This document shows positions 1 to 6,933 of a stretch of DNA of 64,000 nucleotides, piece by piece. The notes under the pieces are model-generated. The model was not told the DNA's origin, did no database searches, and saw only the letters and a program-made list of their open reading frames with translations. The translations under genes were made by a program, and so were the position numbers. Within the stretch, counting starts at the first letter, position 1; each line of letters opens with the position of its first letter. This DNA is from DASPMP01 sp035758925 (GTDB lineage Bacteria > Gemmatimonadota > Gemmatimonadetes > Gemmatimonadales > Gemmatimonadaceae), in assembly GCA_035758925.1 (NCBI GenBank), contig DASTVV010000225.1, positions 1 to 64,000 of the forward strand. Direction: 5' to 3'.

Positions 1-1262
1 CCCGCCCGATCGAGACACAAGGTCACGGGCAACGACTGGATGGCGACGTCGTGAATGATGTTGTCGTAGGCGCGCTGGATGAACGTCGAGTAGATCGCAG
101 TGACCGGCCGCAGCCCCCTCGTTGCCAAGCCGGCCGCGAACGTGACCGCGTGTCCTTCGGCGATCCCGACGTCGAAGAAGCGATCCGGATGGCTCCTGGC
201 AACTGCATCAGTGCCCGTTCCGCTCGGCATGGCCGCCGTGATTGTGACGACGCGCTCGTCCTCCGCAGCCAGCTCGGCGAGGCCCTTTCCGAACACTTTC
301 GTGTAGGGCGGGCGCGTGCTGCTCGTCTTGGTCGGCTTCCCCGTTGCCGGCTCGTAGCCCGGCGGCAGCGCATGCCACTTCTCGCCAGTCGAGTGTTCGC
401 CGGCCGGAAAGCCCTTCCCCTTCTGGGTGATGACGTGAACGATCCGCGGCCCCTTCAGGTCGCGAACGGCGCGGAACGTCTCGACCATCGATCCGATGTC
501 GTGCCCGTCGATCGGCCCGAAATACCGCAGCCCCAACTCCTCGAACAGAACGCCCGGAGTGAGGAATGCCTTGACGCTCTCCTCCCATTTGCGCACCAGC
601 GAGCCCATCGCCGCCAACGGACCGGGCGCGTGGTCGGCAAGCTCGCCGATCTTGCTGCGCAGCCGGTTGTAGAGCGAGTTGCGCTGGATCGAGTTCAGGT
701 ACTTCGACATCGCGCCCACGTTCGGCGCAATGGACATCTCGTTGTCGTTCAGCACCACGATCAGGTCGCGGCCCGAGTGGCCGGCGTTGTTCAGCCCTTC
801 GTACGCCAGCCCGGACGTGAGCGCTCCGTCGCCAAGGATGGCAACCACTTTGTAGTCCTCGGCCTGGAGATCGCGGCCGACGGCAATGCCGAGGGCGGCT
901 GAAATCGCGGTCGCGGCGTGACCCGCGCCGAAGACGTCGTATTCGCTTTCGCTGCGCTTGAGGAATCCGGAGATACCGCCCTCCTGGCGCAGCGTCTCGA
1001 TTCGCGCCTTGCGCCCCGTGAGCAGCTTGTGCGGATAGCCCTGGTGACCGACATCCCACACGAGCTGATCGCGCGGCGTTGCGAACGCGTAGTGCAGCGC
1101 TATGGTGAGCTCTACCACGCCGAGTCCGGCACCGATGTGGCCGCCTGTGCGTGAGCAGACATCTACGAGTCGCGCCCGAAGTTCCTCGGCCAACGTCGGC
1201 AGCTGGTCAGTGGCCAGCTTGCGAAGGTCCGCGGGCAAGTCGATCTGATCGAGGAGAGACAT
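1..1262 (-). CDS. dxs: 1-deoxy-D-xylulose-5-phosphate synthase (partial, C-terminus off the left edge)
   Basis: This enzyme makes DXP from pyruvate and glyceraldehyde-3-phosphate using thiamine diphosphate, the first step of the MEP isoprenoid pathway. About 420 N-terminal residues are present of the usual 620-640. Visible landmarks are SRTGGHIGAGLG near residue 35, DVGHQGYPHK near residue 65, GAGHAATAIS, the cofactor motif GDGALTSG followed by NDNEMSIAPNVG, and the start of the second domain with the catalytic glutamate in IAEGHAVTFAAGLA. The usual family motif there is EQHAVT, so this copy has Gly for Gln. The ATG at 1262 lies 13 bases after the ispA stop and has no clear ribosome-binding site, suggesting coupling to ispA. 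Confidence 0.95.
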   Translation of the reverse strand, partial: MSLLDQIDLPADLRKLATDQLPTLAEELRARLVDVCSRTGGHIGAGLGVVELTIALHYAFATPRDQLVWDVGHQGYPHKLLTGRKARIETLRQEGGISGFLKRSESEYDVFGAGHAATAISAALGIAVGRDLQAEDYKVVAILGDGALTSGLAYEGLNNAGHSGRDLIVVLNDNEMSIAPNVGAMSKYLNSIQRNSLYNRLRSKIGELADHAPGPLAAMGSLVRKWEESVKAFLTPGVLFEELGLRYFGPIDGHDIGSMVETFRAVRDLKGPRIVHVITQKGKGFPAGEHSTGEKWHALPPGYEPATGKPTKTSSTRPPYTKVFGKGLAELAAEDERVVTITAAMPSGTGTDAVARSHPDRFFDVGIAEGHAVTFAAGLATRGLRPVTAIYSTFIQRAYDNIIHDVAIQSLPVTLCLDRA

Positions 1263-1275
1263 GGGGTGTCTAAAA

Positions 1276-2169
1276 CTATGAACGTCGCGCAGCGACGAAA
1301 TGTGCCAAACGATCGATGGTATGGGTCCTGAGACCAGCGGCGTCCAGCCTGGTCATGGCGTCGGCCACAAGGGCATCGCTTCGCTGGCGAGCCGTCGCCA
1401 CACCCAGGACAGAAGCATAGGTGCTTTTCTCGAGCACCGCGTCGCGACCGGCAGTCTTTCCCAGGCTTTCCGAGGTTGCCGTGGCGTCCAGCACGTCATC
1501 AGCGATCTGGAACGCCAGGCCTAGCTGAGCGCCAGCCGCCGCCAGTTCTGAGACCGTGTGTTCCCTCGCCGCGGCAGCAATGCCGCCCATGGTGAGAGCC
1601 GCCACGATCAGCGCACCGGTCTTCGCCTGATGAATTGCTTCGAGGCCAGCCACCGACAGGCTCCGACCCTCCGCATCGAGATCCATCAGCTGACCTCCGA
1701 CCATGCCGGAGGCGCCGGAAGCTCGCATGAGCGTCTCGACCAGTCGCCGGGTAGCGGCGTCGTCGAGGCCGAGCCGACTCGCCCCGCGGAGGGTCTGCTC
1801 GACCGCCAAGGGCACCATGGCCACGCCGGCGACCGTTGCCGTCGCCACTCCATACTTGAGGTGCGTGGTCGGACGGCCGCGTCGCATGCTGTCGTCATCC
1901 ATGCACGGCAGGTCGTCGTGCACCAGCGAATACGCATGGACGACTTCGATGGCGGCAGCCAGCGCGCTCGCGTCGCCCGTTCCGCCCAGGGCGTCGTACG
2001 ACGCGATCAGCAGCAGGCCGCGGAAGCGCTTGCCCTCACCCGTCAGGCTGTAGTGAATGGCATCGCGCAGAACGTCCGGCAGATCGTCGCGGCCCGCCGC
2101 GACCTGGGCAAGCTCGGCGTCGATCGCGGCGCGCCACCGACCGATGCGTTCGACGGCTCCGTCATTCAC
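1276..2169 (-). CDS. ispA: Polyprenyl diphosphate synthase (farnesyl/geranylgeranyl type)
   Basis: Short-chain trans-prenyltransferase of 297 residues that condenses IPP with allylic diphosphates. The first aspartate-rich motif is DDLPCMDDD with the following RRGRPTTH, and the second is the DDVLD stretch in FQIADDVLD. The two extra residues inside the first motif are typical of bacterial type II FPP synthases. Whether the product is FPP or GGPP cannot be read from the sequence. The GTG start at 2169 overlaps the xseB stop by 8 bases, and dxs follows, so the first MEP-pathway enzyme and this prenyltransferase are co-transcribed with exonuclease VII, an arrangement common in bacteria. Confidence 0.93.
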   Translation of the reverse strand: MNDGAVERIGRWRAAIDAELAQVAAGRDDLPDVLRDAIHYSLTGEGKRFRGLLLIASYDALGGTGDASALAAAIEVVHAYSLVHDDLPCMDDDSMRRGRPTTHLKYGVATATVAGVAMVPLAVEQTLRGASRLGLDDAATRRLVETLMRASGASGMVGGQLMDLDAEGRSLSVAGLEAIHQAKTGALIVAALTMGGIAAAAREHTVSELAAAGAQLGLAFQIADDVLDATATSESLGKTAGRDAVLEKSTYASVLGVATARQRSDALVADAMTRLDAAGLRTHTIDRLAHFVAARRS

Positions 2170-2374
2170 GCAGGTCGCTCACCTCAAACGAACCGTCAGC
2201 GCGTTCCACCAGCCGCTGGACCCGCGCCTCGACCTTGCCCAACTCCTCGGTCGCGGCACGCAAACAGGATACGCCCTCCTCGAAGAGGGCCAGTGCACGC
2301 TCGAGCTCGATCTCCTCGGACTCGAGTGCGCTCACGATCTCCTCCAGACGCTGGAGCCGCTTCTCGAAGCTCAC
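2162..2374 (-). CDS. xseB: Exodeoxyribonuclease VII small subunit
   Basis: Seventy-residue helical protein. It contains the family-typical opening FEKRLQRLEEIVSALES and the segment LERALALFEEGVSCLRAA. XseB subunits bind along the XseA C-terminal helices to form exonuclease VII, which degrades single-stranded DNA from both ends. The GTG at 2374 is chosen because it forms a GTGA overlap with the xseA stop (2371-2374) and starts exactly at the conserved domain; longer readings upstream are arginine-rich shadow sequence of xseA. The 3' end overlaps ispA by 8 bases. Confidence 0.93.
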   Translation of the reverse strand: MSFEKRLQRLEEIVSALESEEIELERALALFEEGVSCLRAATEELGKVEARVQRLVERADGSFEVSDLRE

Positions 2375-3573
2375 GGCGTCCCTTCCTTCTCGACGTCGGT
2401 CGCACGCGCAGCCACAGTGCCGTCGCGCAGGACGAGCCTGAAGTCCATTCCCTTGCTGAAGTGATCGGCCGATGTCAGCGGCCGTCCGTCGTCTGCCCGG
2501 GCGACCGCGTAGCCGCGTCGCAGCGTCGCGAGCGGACTGAGGGCATGAAGCCGGCCGCCCAGCTCCGCGACGCGCGCCTCGCGGCGCTCCGCAACGCGAG
2601 TGAAGCGGTTCTGGAGAGCGGACGCGTGCCACTGCAGATCGGCCTTGGCCGCGTCGAGACGTTTGCGCGTCGCCCGGCTCATCCGCCGGCCGATACCGCG
2701 TAGCTCGGCCGCGAGCTCGGCGTCATCGCGCACCACCGTTTCGGCGGCGGCGGACGGCGTGGCCGCACGCACGTCGGCCACGAGATCGCAGATCGTGATG
2801 TCGACCTCATGGCCCACGGCCGACACTACCGGGAGTGGACACGCGGCCACGGCTCGCGCTACACGCTCGTCGTTGAAGGCCTGCAGGTCCTCGCGCGACC
2901 CGCCACCACGTCCGACGATGACGACGTCCGCTGCGCGCCAGCGGCTGACACGATCGAGGGCCCGACAGAGCTCGAGCACCGCCGCGTCGCCTTGAACCGC
3001 AGCGGCGACGACGACAACCTCCACCGCCGGTGAACGGCGCTTGATGACGGCAATGATGTCACGGAGGGCGGCGCCGTCGGGACTGGTGACCACGGCCACA
3101 CGACGCGGGTACCTGGGCAGCGCACGCTTGCGGTCTGCCCGCAGCAGCCCCTCCTTCTCGAGCTTCGCGCGGGTGATCTCCAGCTTCTTGCGCCACAGTC
3201 CATCGCCCTCGGCCTCCATGCGGCGGACGACGAACTGCATCTCGCCCTTGGTGGGATAGACGCTGAGATTGCCGAAGGCCGCCACCTGCATGCCTTCGTC
3301 CGGCGGCGCCGGTATCGACCTGGTATCCTTGGACCAGACCACGCTTCGGATCTGCGCCATGCGGTCGCGCAGCGTGAAGTACCAGTGGCCGTTGCGATGC
3401 GCCTTGAAGCCCGTGACTTCGCCCCGCACCCAGATGGGGCGGAACGCGCCCTCGAGAATGTCCCTGGCTATCCCGGTCAACGCGGAGACGGCGATGGCCG
3501 ACGAGGGATCCGCACCCGGCACCGCGTTCTCGACTGGCGCGAAGTCGAATCCGCGCTGCTGCGAGGGACTCAT
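2371..3573 (-). CDS. xseA: Exodeoxyribonuclease VII large subunit
   Basis: Catalytic subunit of exonuclease VII, 400 residues. An N-terminal OB-fold (about residues 20-115, with WVRGEVTGFK and HWYFTLRD) binds single-stranded DNA. The nuclease core follows, with VVTSPDGAALRDI, the glycine-rich VGRGGGSREDLQAFN and SAVGHEVDITICD. The C-terminal third is helical and Arg-rich, where XseB docks. The protein is slightly shorter than E. coli XseA (456) but all motifs are present. ATG at 3573 overlaps the folD stop by ATGA; xseB follows by GTGA. Confidence 0.95.
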   Translation of the reverse strand: MSPSQQRGFDFAPVENAVPGADPSSAIAVSALTGIARDILEGAFRPIWVRGEVTGFKAHRNGHWYFTLRDRMAQIRSVVWSKDTRSIPAPPDEGMQVAAFGNLSVYPTKGEMQFVVRRMEAEGDGLWRKKLEITRAKLEKEGLLRADRKRALPRYPRRVAVVTSPDGAALRDIIAVIKRRSPAVEVVVVAAAVQGDAAVLELCRALDRVSRWRAADVVIVGRGGGSREDLQAFNDERVARAVAACPLPVVSAVGHEVDITICDLVADVRAATPSAAAETVVRDDAELAAELRGIGRRMSRATRKRLDAAKADLQWHASALQNRFTRVAERREARVAELGGRLHALSPLATLRRGYAVARADDGRPLTSADHFSKGMDFRLVLRDGTVAARATDVEKEGTP

Positions 3574-4442
3574 GCGCCGCGGTCGGCGCTGCGGCGCGCC
3601 GCCAGTAGAGTGTTCGACATCAACATCGCGATCGTCATCGGTCCAACCCCGCCGGGGACCGGCGTGATCAGCGACGCGACGTCTCGAACGGACTCGAAGT
3701 CCACGTCACCTACCAGCCGATAGCCCCTGGGACTCGTTGGGTCCTCCACTCGGTTCATCCCCACATCGACGACGACAGCCCCGGGCTTCACCATCTCACC
3801 AGTCAGAAGGCCGGCGCGGCCCGCCGCGGCCACGACGATGTCCGCCTCTCGCGTGTGGGTTGCGACATGGGGCGTTCGGCTATGACAAACGGTCACGGTC
3901 GCGTCTGTTCCCGGCTGGATCAGAAGCGCGGTCATTGGCTTTCCGACGATGTTGCTGCGACCGATCACGACGCAGTGGGCCCCGGCTGTCCGGACGCGAT
4001 ACTCGCGGATCAGTTCCATCACCCCTGCCGGCGTGCACGGCACGAATCCATCCCGGTCACCGATCAGCAGCTTTCCGACGTTCACCGGATGAAATCCATC
4101 CACGTCCTTGGCCGGATCGATGAGGCGGAGGACGACCTCGGAGTCGATGCCCTTTGGAAGCGGCATCTGAACCAGAATGCCGTGGACGAGCGGATCGGCG
4201 TTCAGGCGCTCGATGATGCTGACTAACTCGCCTTGAGACGTCGTGGCCGGCAGACGGAGCGTCTCGCCGCGCATACCTGCTTCTTCGCAGGCCCTCGCCT
4301 TGGAGCGGACGTAGGCCGCGCTGGCGGGATCGTCGCCGACGAGGACGACAGTGAGGCCGGGCACGATTCCCGAAGGCTCCAGCTCCCGCACCCCAACCGC
4401 CACCCGCTCCCGAATCTTCCCGGCCAGCGCGCGACCATCCAT
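3570..4442 (-). CDS. folD: Bifunctional methylenetetrahydrofolate dehydrogenase/cyclohydrolase
   Basis: FolD interconverts 5,10-methylene-, methenyl- and 10-formyl-tetrahydrofolate with NADP. The 290-residue product carries the catalytic YVRSK motif near residue 46, the LVQMPLPKGID signature, the HPVNVGKL segment, the nucleotide-binding GRSNIVGKP and the C-terminal TPVPGGVGPMT. The ATG at 4442 gives MDGRALAGKI, the normal FolD N-terminus and length (E. coli 288). The open frame extends 36 codons further upstream inside rny, but that extension is not folD-like. The gene begins 16 bases beyond the rny stop and overlaps xseA by 4 bases. Confidence 0.95.
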   Translation of the reverse strand: MDGRALAGKIRERVAVGVRELEPSGIVPGLTVVLVGDDPASAAYVRSKARACEEAGMRGETLRLPATTSQGELVSIIERLNADPLVHGILVQMPLPKGIDSEVVLRLIDPAKDVDGFHPVNVGKLLIGDRDGFVPCTPAGVMELIREYRVRTAGAHCVVIGRSNIVGKPMTALLIQPGTDATVTVCHSRTPHVATHTREADIVVAAAGRAGLLTGEMVKPGAVVVDVGMNRVEDPTSPRGYRLVGDVDFESVRDVASLITPVPGGVGPMTIAMLMSNTLLAARRSADRGA

Positions 4443-4458
4443 CAGCGCGCCCGCCGCT

Positions 4459-6039
4459 TCAGCGCGCAAAGTCCACCGCTCGTGTTTCGCGAATCGCCAC
4501 GACCTTGATCTGTCCGGGGTACTGCAGCTCGGCCTCGATCCGACGGGCAATTTCTTCGGTCAGCGTTCCCATGCGGACGTCGTCGATATCATCCGGGGTC
4601 ACGATCACGCGGACTTCCCGGCCCGCCTGGATGGCAAAAACCTTCTCCACGCCCTTGTAGCTCGACGCGATCTTCTCGAGGCCCTCGAGGCGCTTCACGT
4701 ACGTCTCGAACGCCTCGCGGCGGGCGCCAGGACGCGAGCCGGAAATGGCATCTGCCGCCTGCACGAGGACCGAGACCTCGCTCTCGTGCGGCACGTCGTC
4801 ATGGTGCGCGGCGATGCAGTTCACGACAAGCGGGTTCTCGCCGTACTTCGTGGATACCTCCACGCCGAGCTGGACGTGCGTCCCCTCGTGCTCGTGCGTC
4901 AGCACCTTGCCGATGTCATGCAGCAGGGCGCCGCGCTTGGCCATCGCGGAGTCCAAGCCGAGCTCGGTGGCCATGATTCCGGCAAGCCAGGCCACCTCTT
5001 TCGAGTGCTGCAGGATGTTCTGCCCGTAACTCGTTCGCCAATGCATGCGGCCGACAAGCTTGATGATCTCGGGATGCAGACCATGCACGCCGACTTCGTA
5101 GGCAGACTGCTCGCCGAGCTCGATGATCTGCTGGTCGATCTCCCGGCGCGACTTGTTGACGACCTCCTCGATGCGGCCTGGGTGGATTCGTCCGTCCGTC
5201 ACGAGCTTCTCGAGCGCCAGCCGTGCCACTTCGCGCCGGATGGGATCGAAGCACGAGACGACAACCGTATCGGGGGTGTCGTCGATGATCACGTCAACGC
5301 CCGTCGCCAGCTCAAATGCCCGGATGTTTCGCCCTTCGCGGCCGATGATCCTGCCCTTCATCTCGTCGCTGGGCAGCGATACCGCGGACACGGTCGATTC
5401 GGCCGTGTGCTCTGCCGCGATTCGCTGAATGGCGAGCGCGACGATTTTCTTGGCTTCGCGCTCCGCGTCGCGACGCGCCCGTTCCCTGATCTCGCGCAAC
5501 CGGCTCGCCGCGTCCGCGTGCGCTTCTTCCTCCAGGCGCCGCATGAGCTCGGCTTTGGCGTCCTGGGCGGACATTCCCGCCAGGCGCTCGAGGCGTTCGC
5601 GCTCCTCCGCGACGAGCTTGCGAAGCTCTTCCTCCCGTTCGCTGACCACCTTCTCGCGGCGGCCAAACTCGCTTGCTCGGCGGCTGAGGTCCTTGTCGCG
5701 CTGATCAAGGACCTCGAACTTCCGGTCGAGCGTGTTTTCGCGCTCCATGAGGCGCTTTTCCTCACGCTCCACCTCGGTCCGGCGGCCGCGAACTTCCTGC
5801 TCGAAGCCCTCGCGCAGCTTGATGAGCTCTTCCTTGCCGCTGACGACGGCGCTCTTGCGCATCGTCTCGGCCTCGCGCGTAGCCTCTCCGAGGATCCGTT
5901 TGGACGCTTCTTCGGCGGTATCCTTGGCGGCGGCCTGTTTTCGGATCTCGGCTGCCGCACCCAATTTACGTCCCCAAAAAAACAAAGCCGGCAAGGCGAT
6001 CGCTACGCCCAGCGCGGCTAGCAGCGCGTACACGCTCAT
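4459..6039 (-). CDS. rny: Ribonuclease Y
   Basis: Membrane-anchored endoribonuclease that starts mRNA decay, 526 residues. Order of parts: one transmembrane helix at about residues 4-22, a long charged coiled coil (about 30-200), a KH RNA-binding domain with GRIIGREGRNIRAFE near residue 236, and an HD domain with the metal-binding pair in GALLHDIGKV near residue 373, followed by AAHHDD. Length and layout match the family. It lies downstream of a candidate 6S RNA and zapA and upstream of folD. Confidence 0.97.
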   Translation of the reverse strand: MSVYALLAALGVAIALPALFFWGRKLGAAAEIRKQAAAKDTAEEASKRILGEATREAETMRKSAVVSGKEELIKLREGFEQEVRGRRTEVEREEKRLMERENTLDRKFEVLDQRDKDLSRRASEFGRREKVVSEREEELRKLVAEERERLERLAGMSAQDAKAELMRRLEEEAHADAASRLREIRERARRDAEREAKKIVALAIQRIAAEHTAESTVSAVSLPSDEMKGRIIGREGRNIRAFELATGVDVIIDDTPDTVVVSCFDPIRREVARLALEKLVTDGRIHPGRIEEVVNKSRREIDQQIIELGEQSAYEVGVHGLHPEIIKLVGRMHWRTSYGQNILQHSKEVAWLAGIMATELGLDSAMAKRGALLHDIGKVLTHEHEGTHVQLGVEVSTKYGENPLVVNCIAAHHDDVPHESEVSVLVQAADAISGSRPGARREAFETYVKRLEGLEKIASSYKGVEKVFAIQAGREVRVIVTPDDIDDVRMGTLTEEIARRIEAELQYPGQIKVVAIRETRAVDFAR

Positions 6040-6052
6040 ATGAATCTATGCT

Positions 6053-6223
6053 CCACCACGGCTTACGCCGCGGAGACGGGTAGAACCGCTCGAAATCCGT
6101 ACGTACCGCGCGGCTTCCACATCCGGGCCGGCGCCGTCGAAGGGCGCTGGACGGGAGGGTGCCGAGCGCGGCCCTGGCTACGGACCCGCCTGGCTAGTTA
6201 AGGCTAAGATTACGGCGCGGTGG
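6053..6223 (-). ncRNA. ssrS: Candidate 6S RNA between zapA and rny
   Basis: The 202-base gap between zapA and rny has no ORF but folds, on the minus strand, into a long interrupted hairpin of about 171 bases. Paired arms read by eye: 6216-6223 with 6053-6060 (8 pairs, one G-U, the closing stem); 6184-6189 with 6076-6081; 6179-6183 with 6097-6101; 6166-6171 with 6106-6111; and an apical hairpin 6131-6135 with 6143-6147. An asymmetric unpaired region sits mid-stem (6082-6096). Size, single-hairpin shape and position just after zapA all fit 6S RNA, which binds sigma70-RNA polymerase. A -10-like TATACC lies just upstream, in the spacer after the zapA stop. The identity is an inference; no covariance model was run. 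Confidence 0.55.
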
Positions 6224-6241
6224 TATAAAAGGCAACGCGGT

Positions 6242-6550
6242 TCAGGCGACCGGCTCCCCACGTTTCACGGGTGGAAGCATCCGGCGCACTTCGGCGCTCA
6301 GGTCCTGTATTCTGCGCACCATTTCCGCGTTGCCACCGGTCGCCTTCGCCTCGAAGAGCTCGGCTGTGATCTGCAAGGCGGCGAGTATCACCGCCCGGTG
6401 GGTCTCCACGACTGAGCCCGTCTCGAGCACACGCTTCACTGCACTTTCCAGGTACGCCGCGACCGCACGGGTATGCTCCGGCGACTCGTCGCTGCGAATC
6501 GCGTACTCCTCGTTGAGAATCGAGACCCGGACCAGGTTCTTCTTCGTCAC
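6242..6550 (-). CDS. zapA: Cell division protein ZapA
   Basis: ZapA binds and bundles FtsZ at the division ring. The 102-residue protein has the compact N-terminal domain (VRVSILNEEYAIRSDESPEH, residues 7-26) followed by a helix that becomes the C-terminal coiled coil; the ALQITAELFEA segment fits the family. It overlaps the preceding coiled-coil gene by 4 bases (6547-6550), so the two are probably translated together. The stop is followed by the candidate 6S RNA. Confidence 0.88.
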   Translation of the reverse strand: MTKKNLVRVSILNEEYAIRSDESPEHTRAVAAYLESAVKRVLETGSVVETHRAVILAALQITAELFEAKATGGNAEMVRRIQDLSAEVRRMLPPVKRGEPVA

Positions 6551-6933
6551 GACCGGGTCCTCGCGCTGGCAACACCAGCTCCGGCTGCCTGAAGCTGAAC
6601 CTGTTGCCGGAGGAAGCGCACTCGATCCAGCATCTGGCGGACGCGCTCCGCAGCGCCAGCGAGATGCGCGCGTAACGCCTCGGTTTCGGCTTCGAGGTCG
6701 GGGCCGCGACCGACACCAGCGGAGGCAGGCAGCCGCGCGCCTCCAGAGGTGCGGCCACCGGTCTTTGGTTGCGGTGGGGCTGGGGCTTCCTCGAGCTGCG
6801 TTTCGGCTGCGATGGCGCGGCGGCGAAAGGTTGCGAGTTCCTCGCCCAGGTTCCGAACCAGCGATTCGAGCTCACGAAAGGAACGCAACTCGGCTCCGCC
6901 GCCGTCTCCGTCGTGCCTATCGTTTCCGGACAT
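6547..6933 (-). CDS. Small coiled-coil protein upstream of zapA (uncharacterised)
   Basis: About 128 residues with no catalytic motif. The protein has two helical heptad-rich parts, roughly residues 15-45 (SFRELESLVRNLGEELATF) and 80-115 (LEAETEALRAHLAGAAERV), joined by a Pro/Gly-rich linker, and a charged N-terminus. The ATG at 6933 overlaps the pheT end by 17 bases; another in-frame start lies at 6954. The 4-base overlap with zapA suggests a role with ZapA at the division site, comparable to ZapB or another FtsZ-ring coiled coil, but that is only positional evidence. I do not recognise the family. Confidence 0.75.
   Translation of the reverse strand: MSGNDRHDGDGGGAELRSFRELESLVRNLGEELATFRRRAIAAETQLEEAPAPPQPKTGGRTSGGARLPASAGVGRGPDLEAETEALRAHLAGAAERVRQMLDRVRFLRQQVQLQAAGAGVASARTRS

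Noticed and set aside
51..902. 283-residue plus-strand ORF overlapping dxs
   Set aside because: It is the antisense shadow of dxs; low-complexity Arg/Ala-rich, no motifs, whereas the minus frame shows an unbroken DXP synthase.
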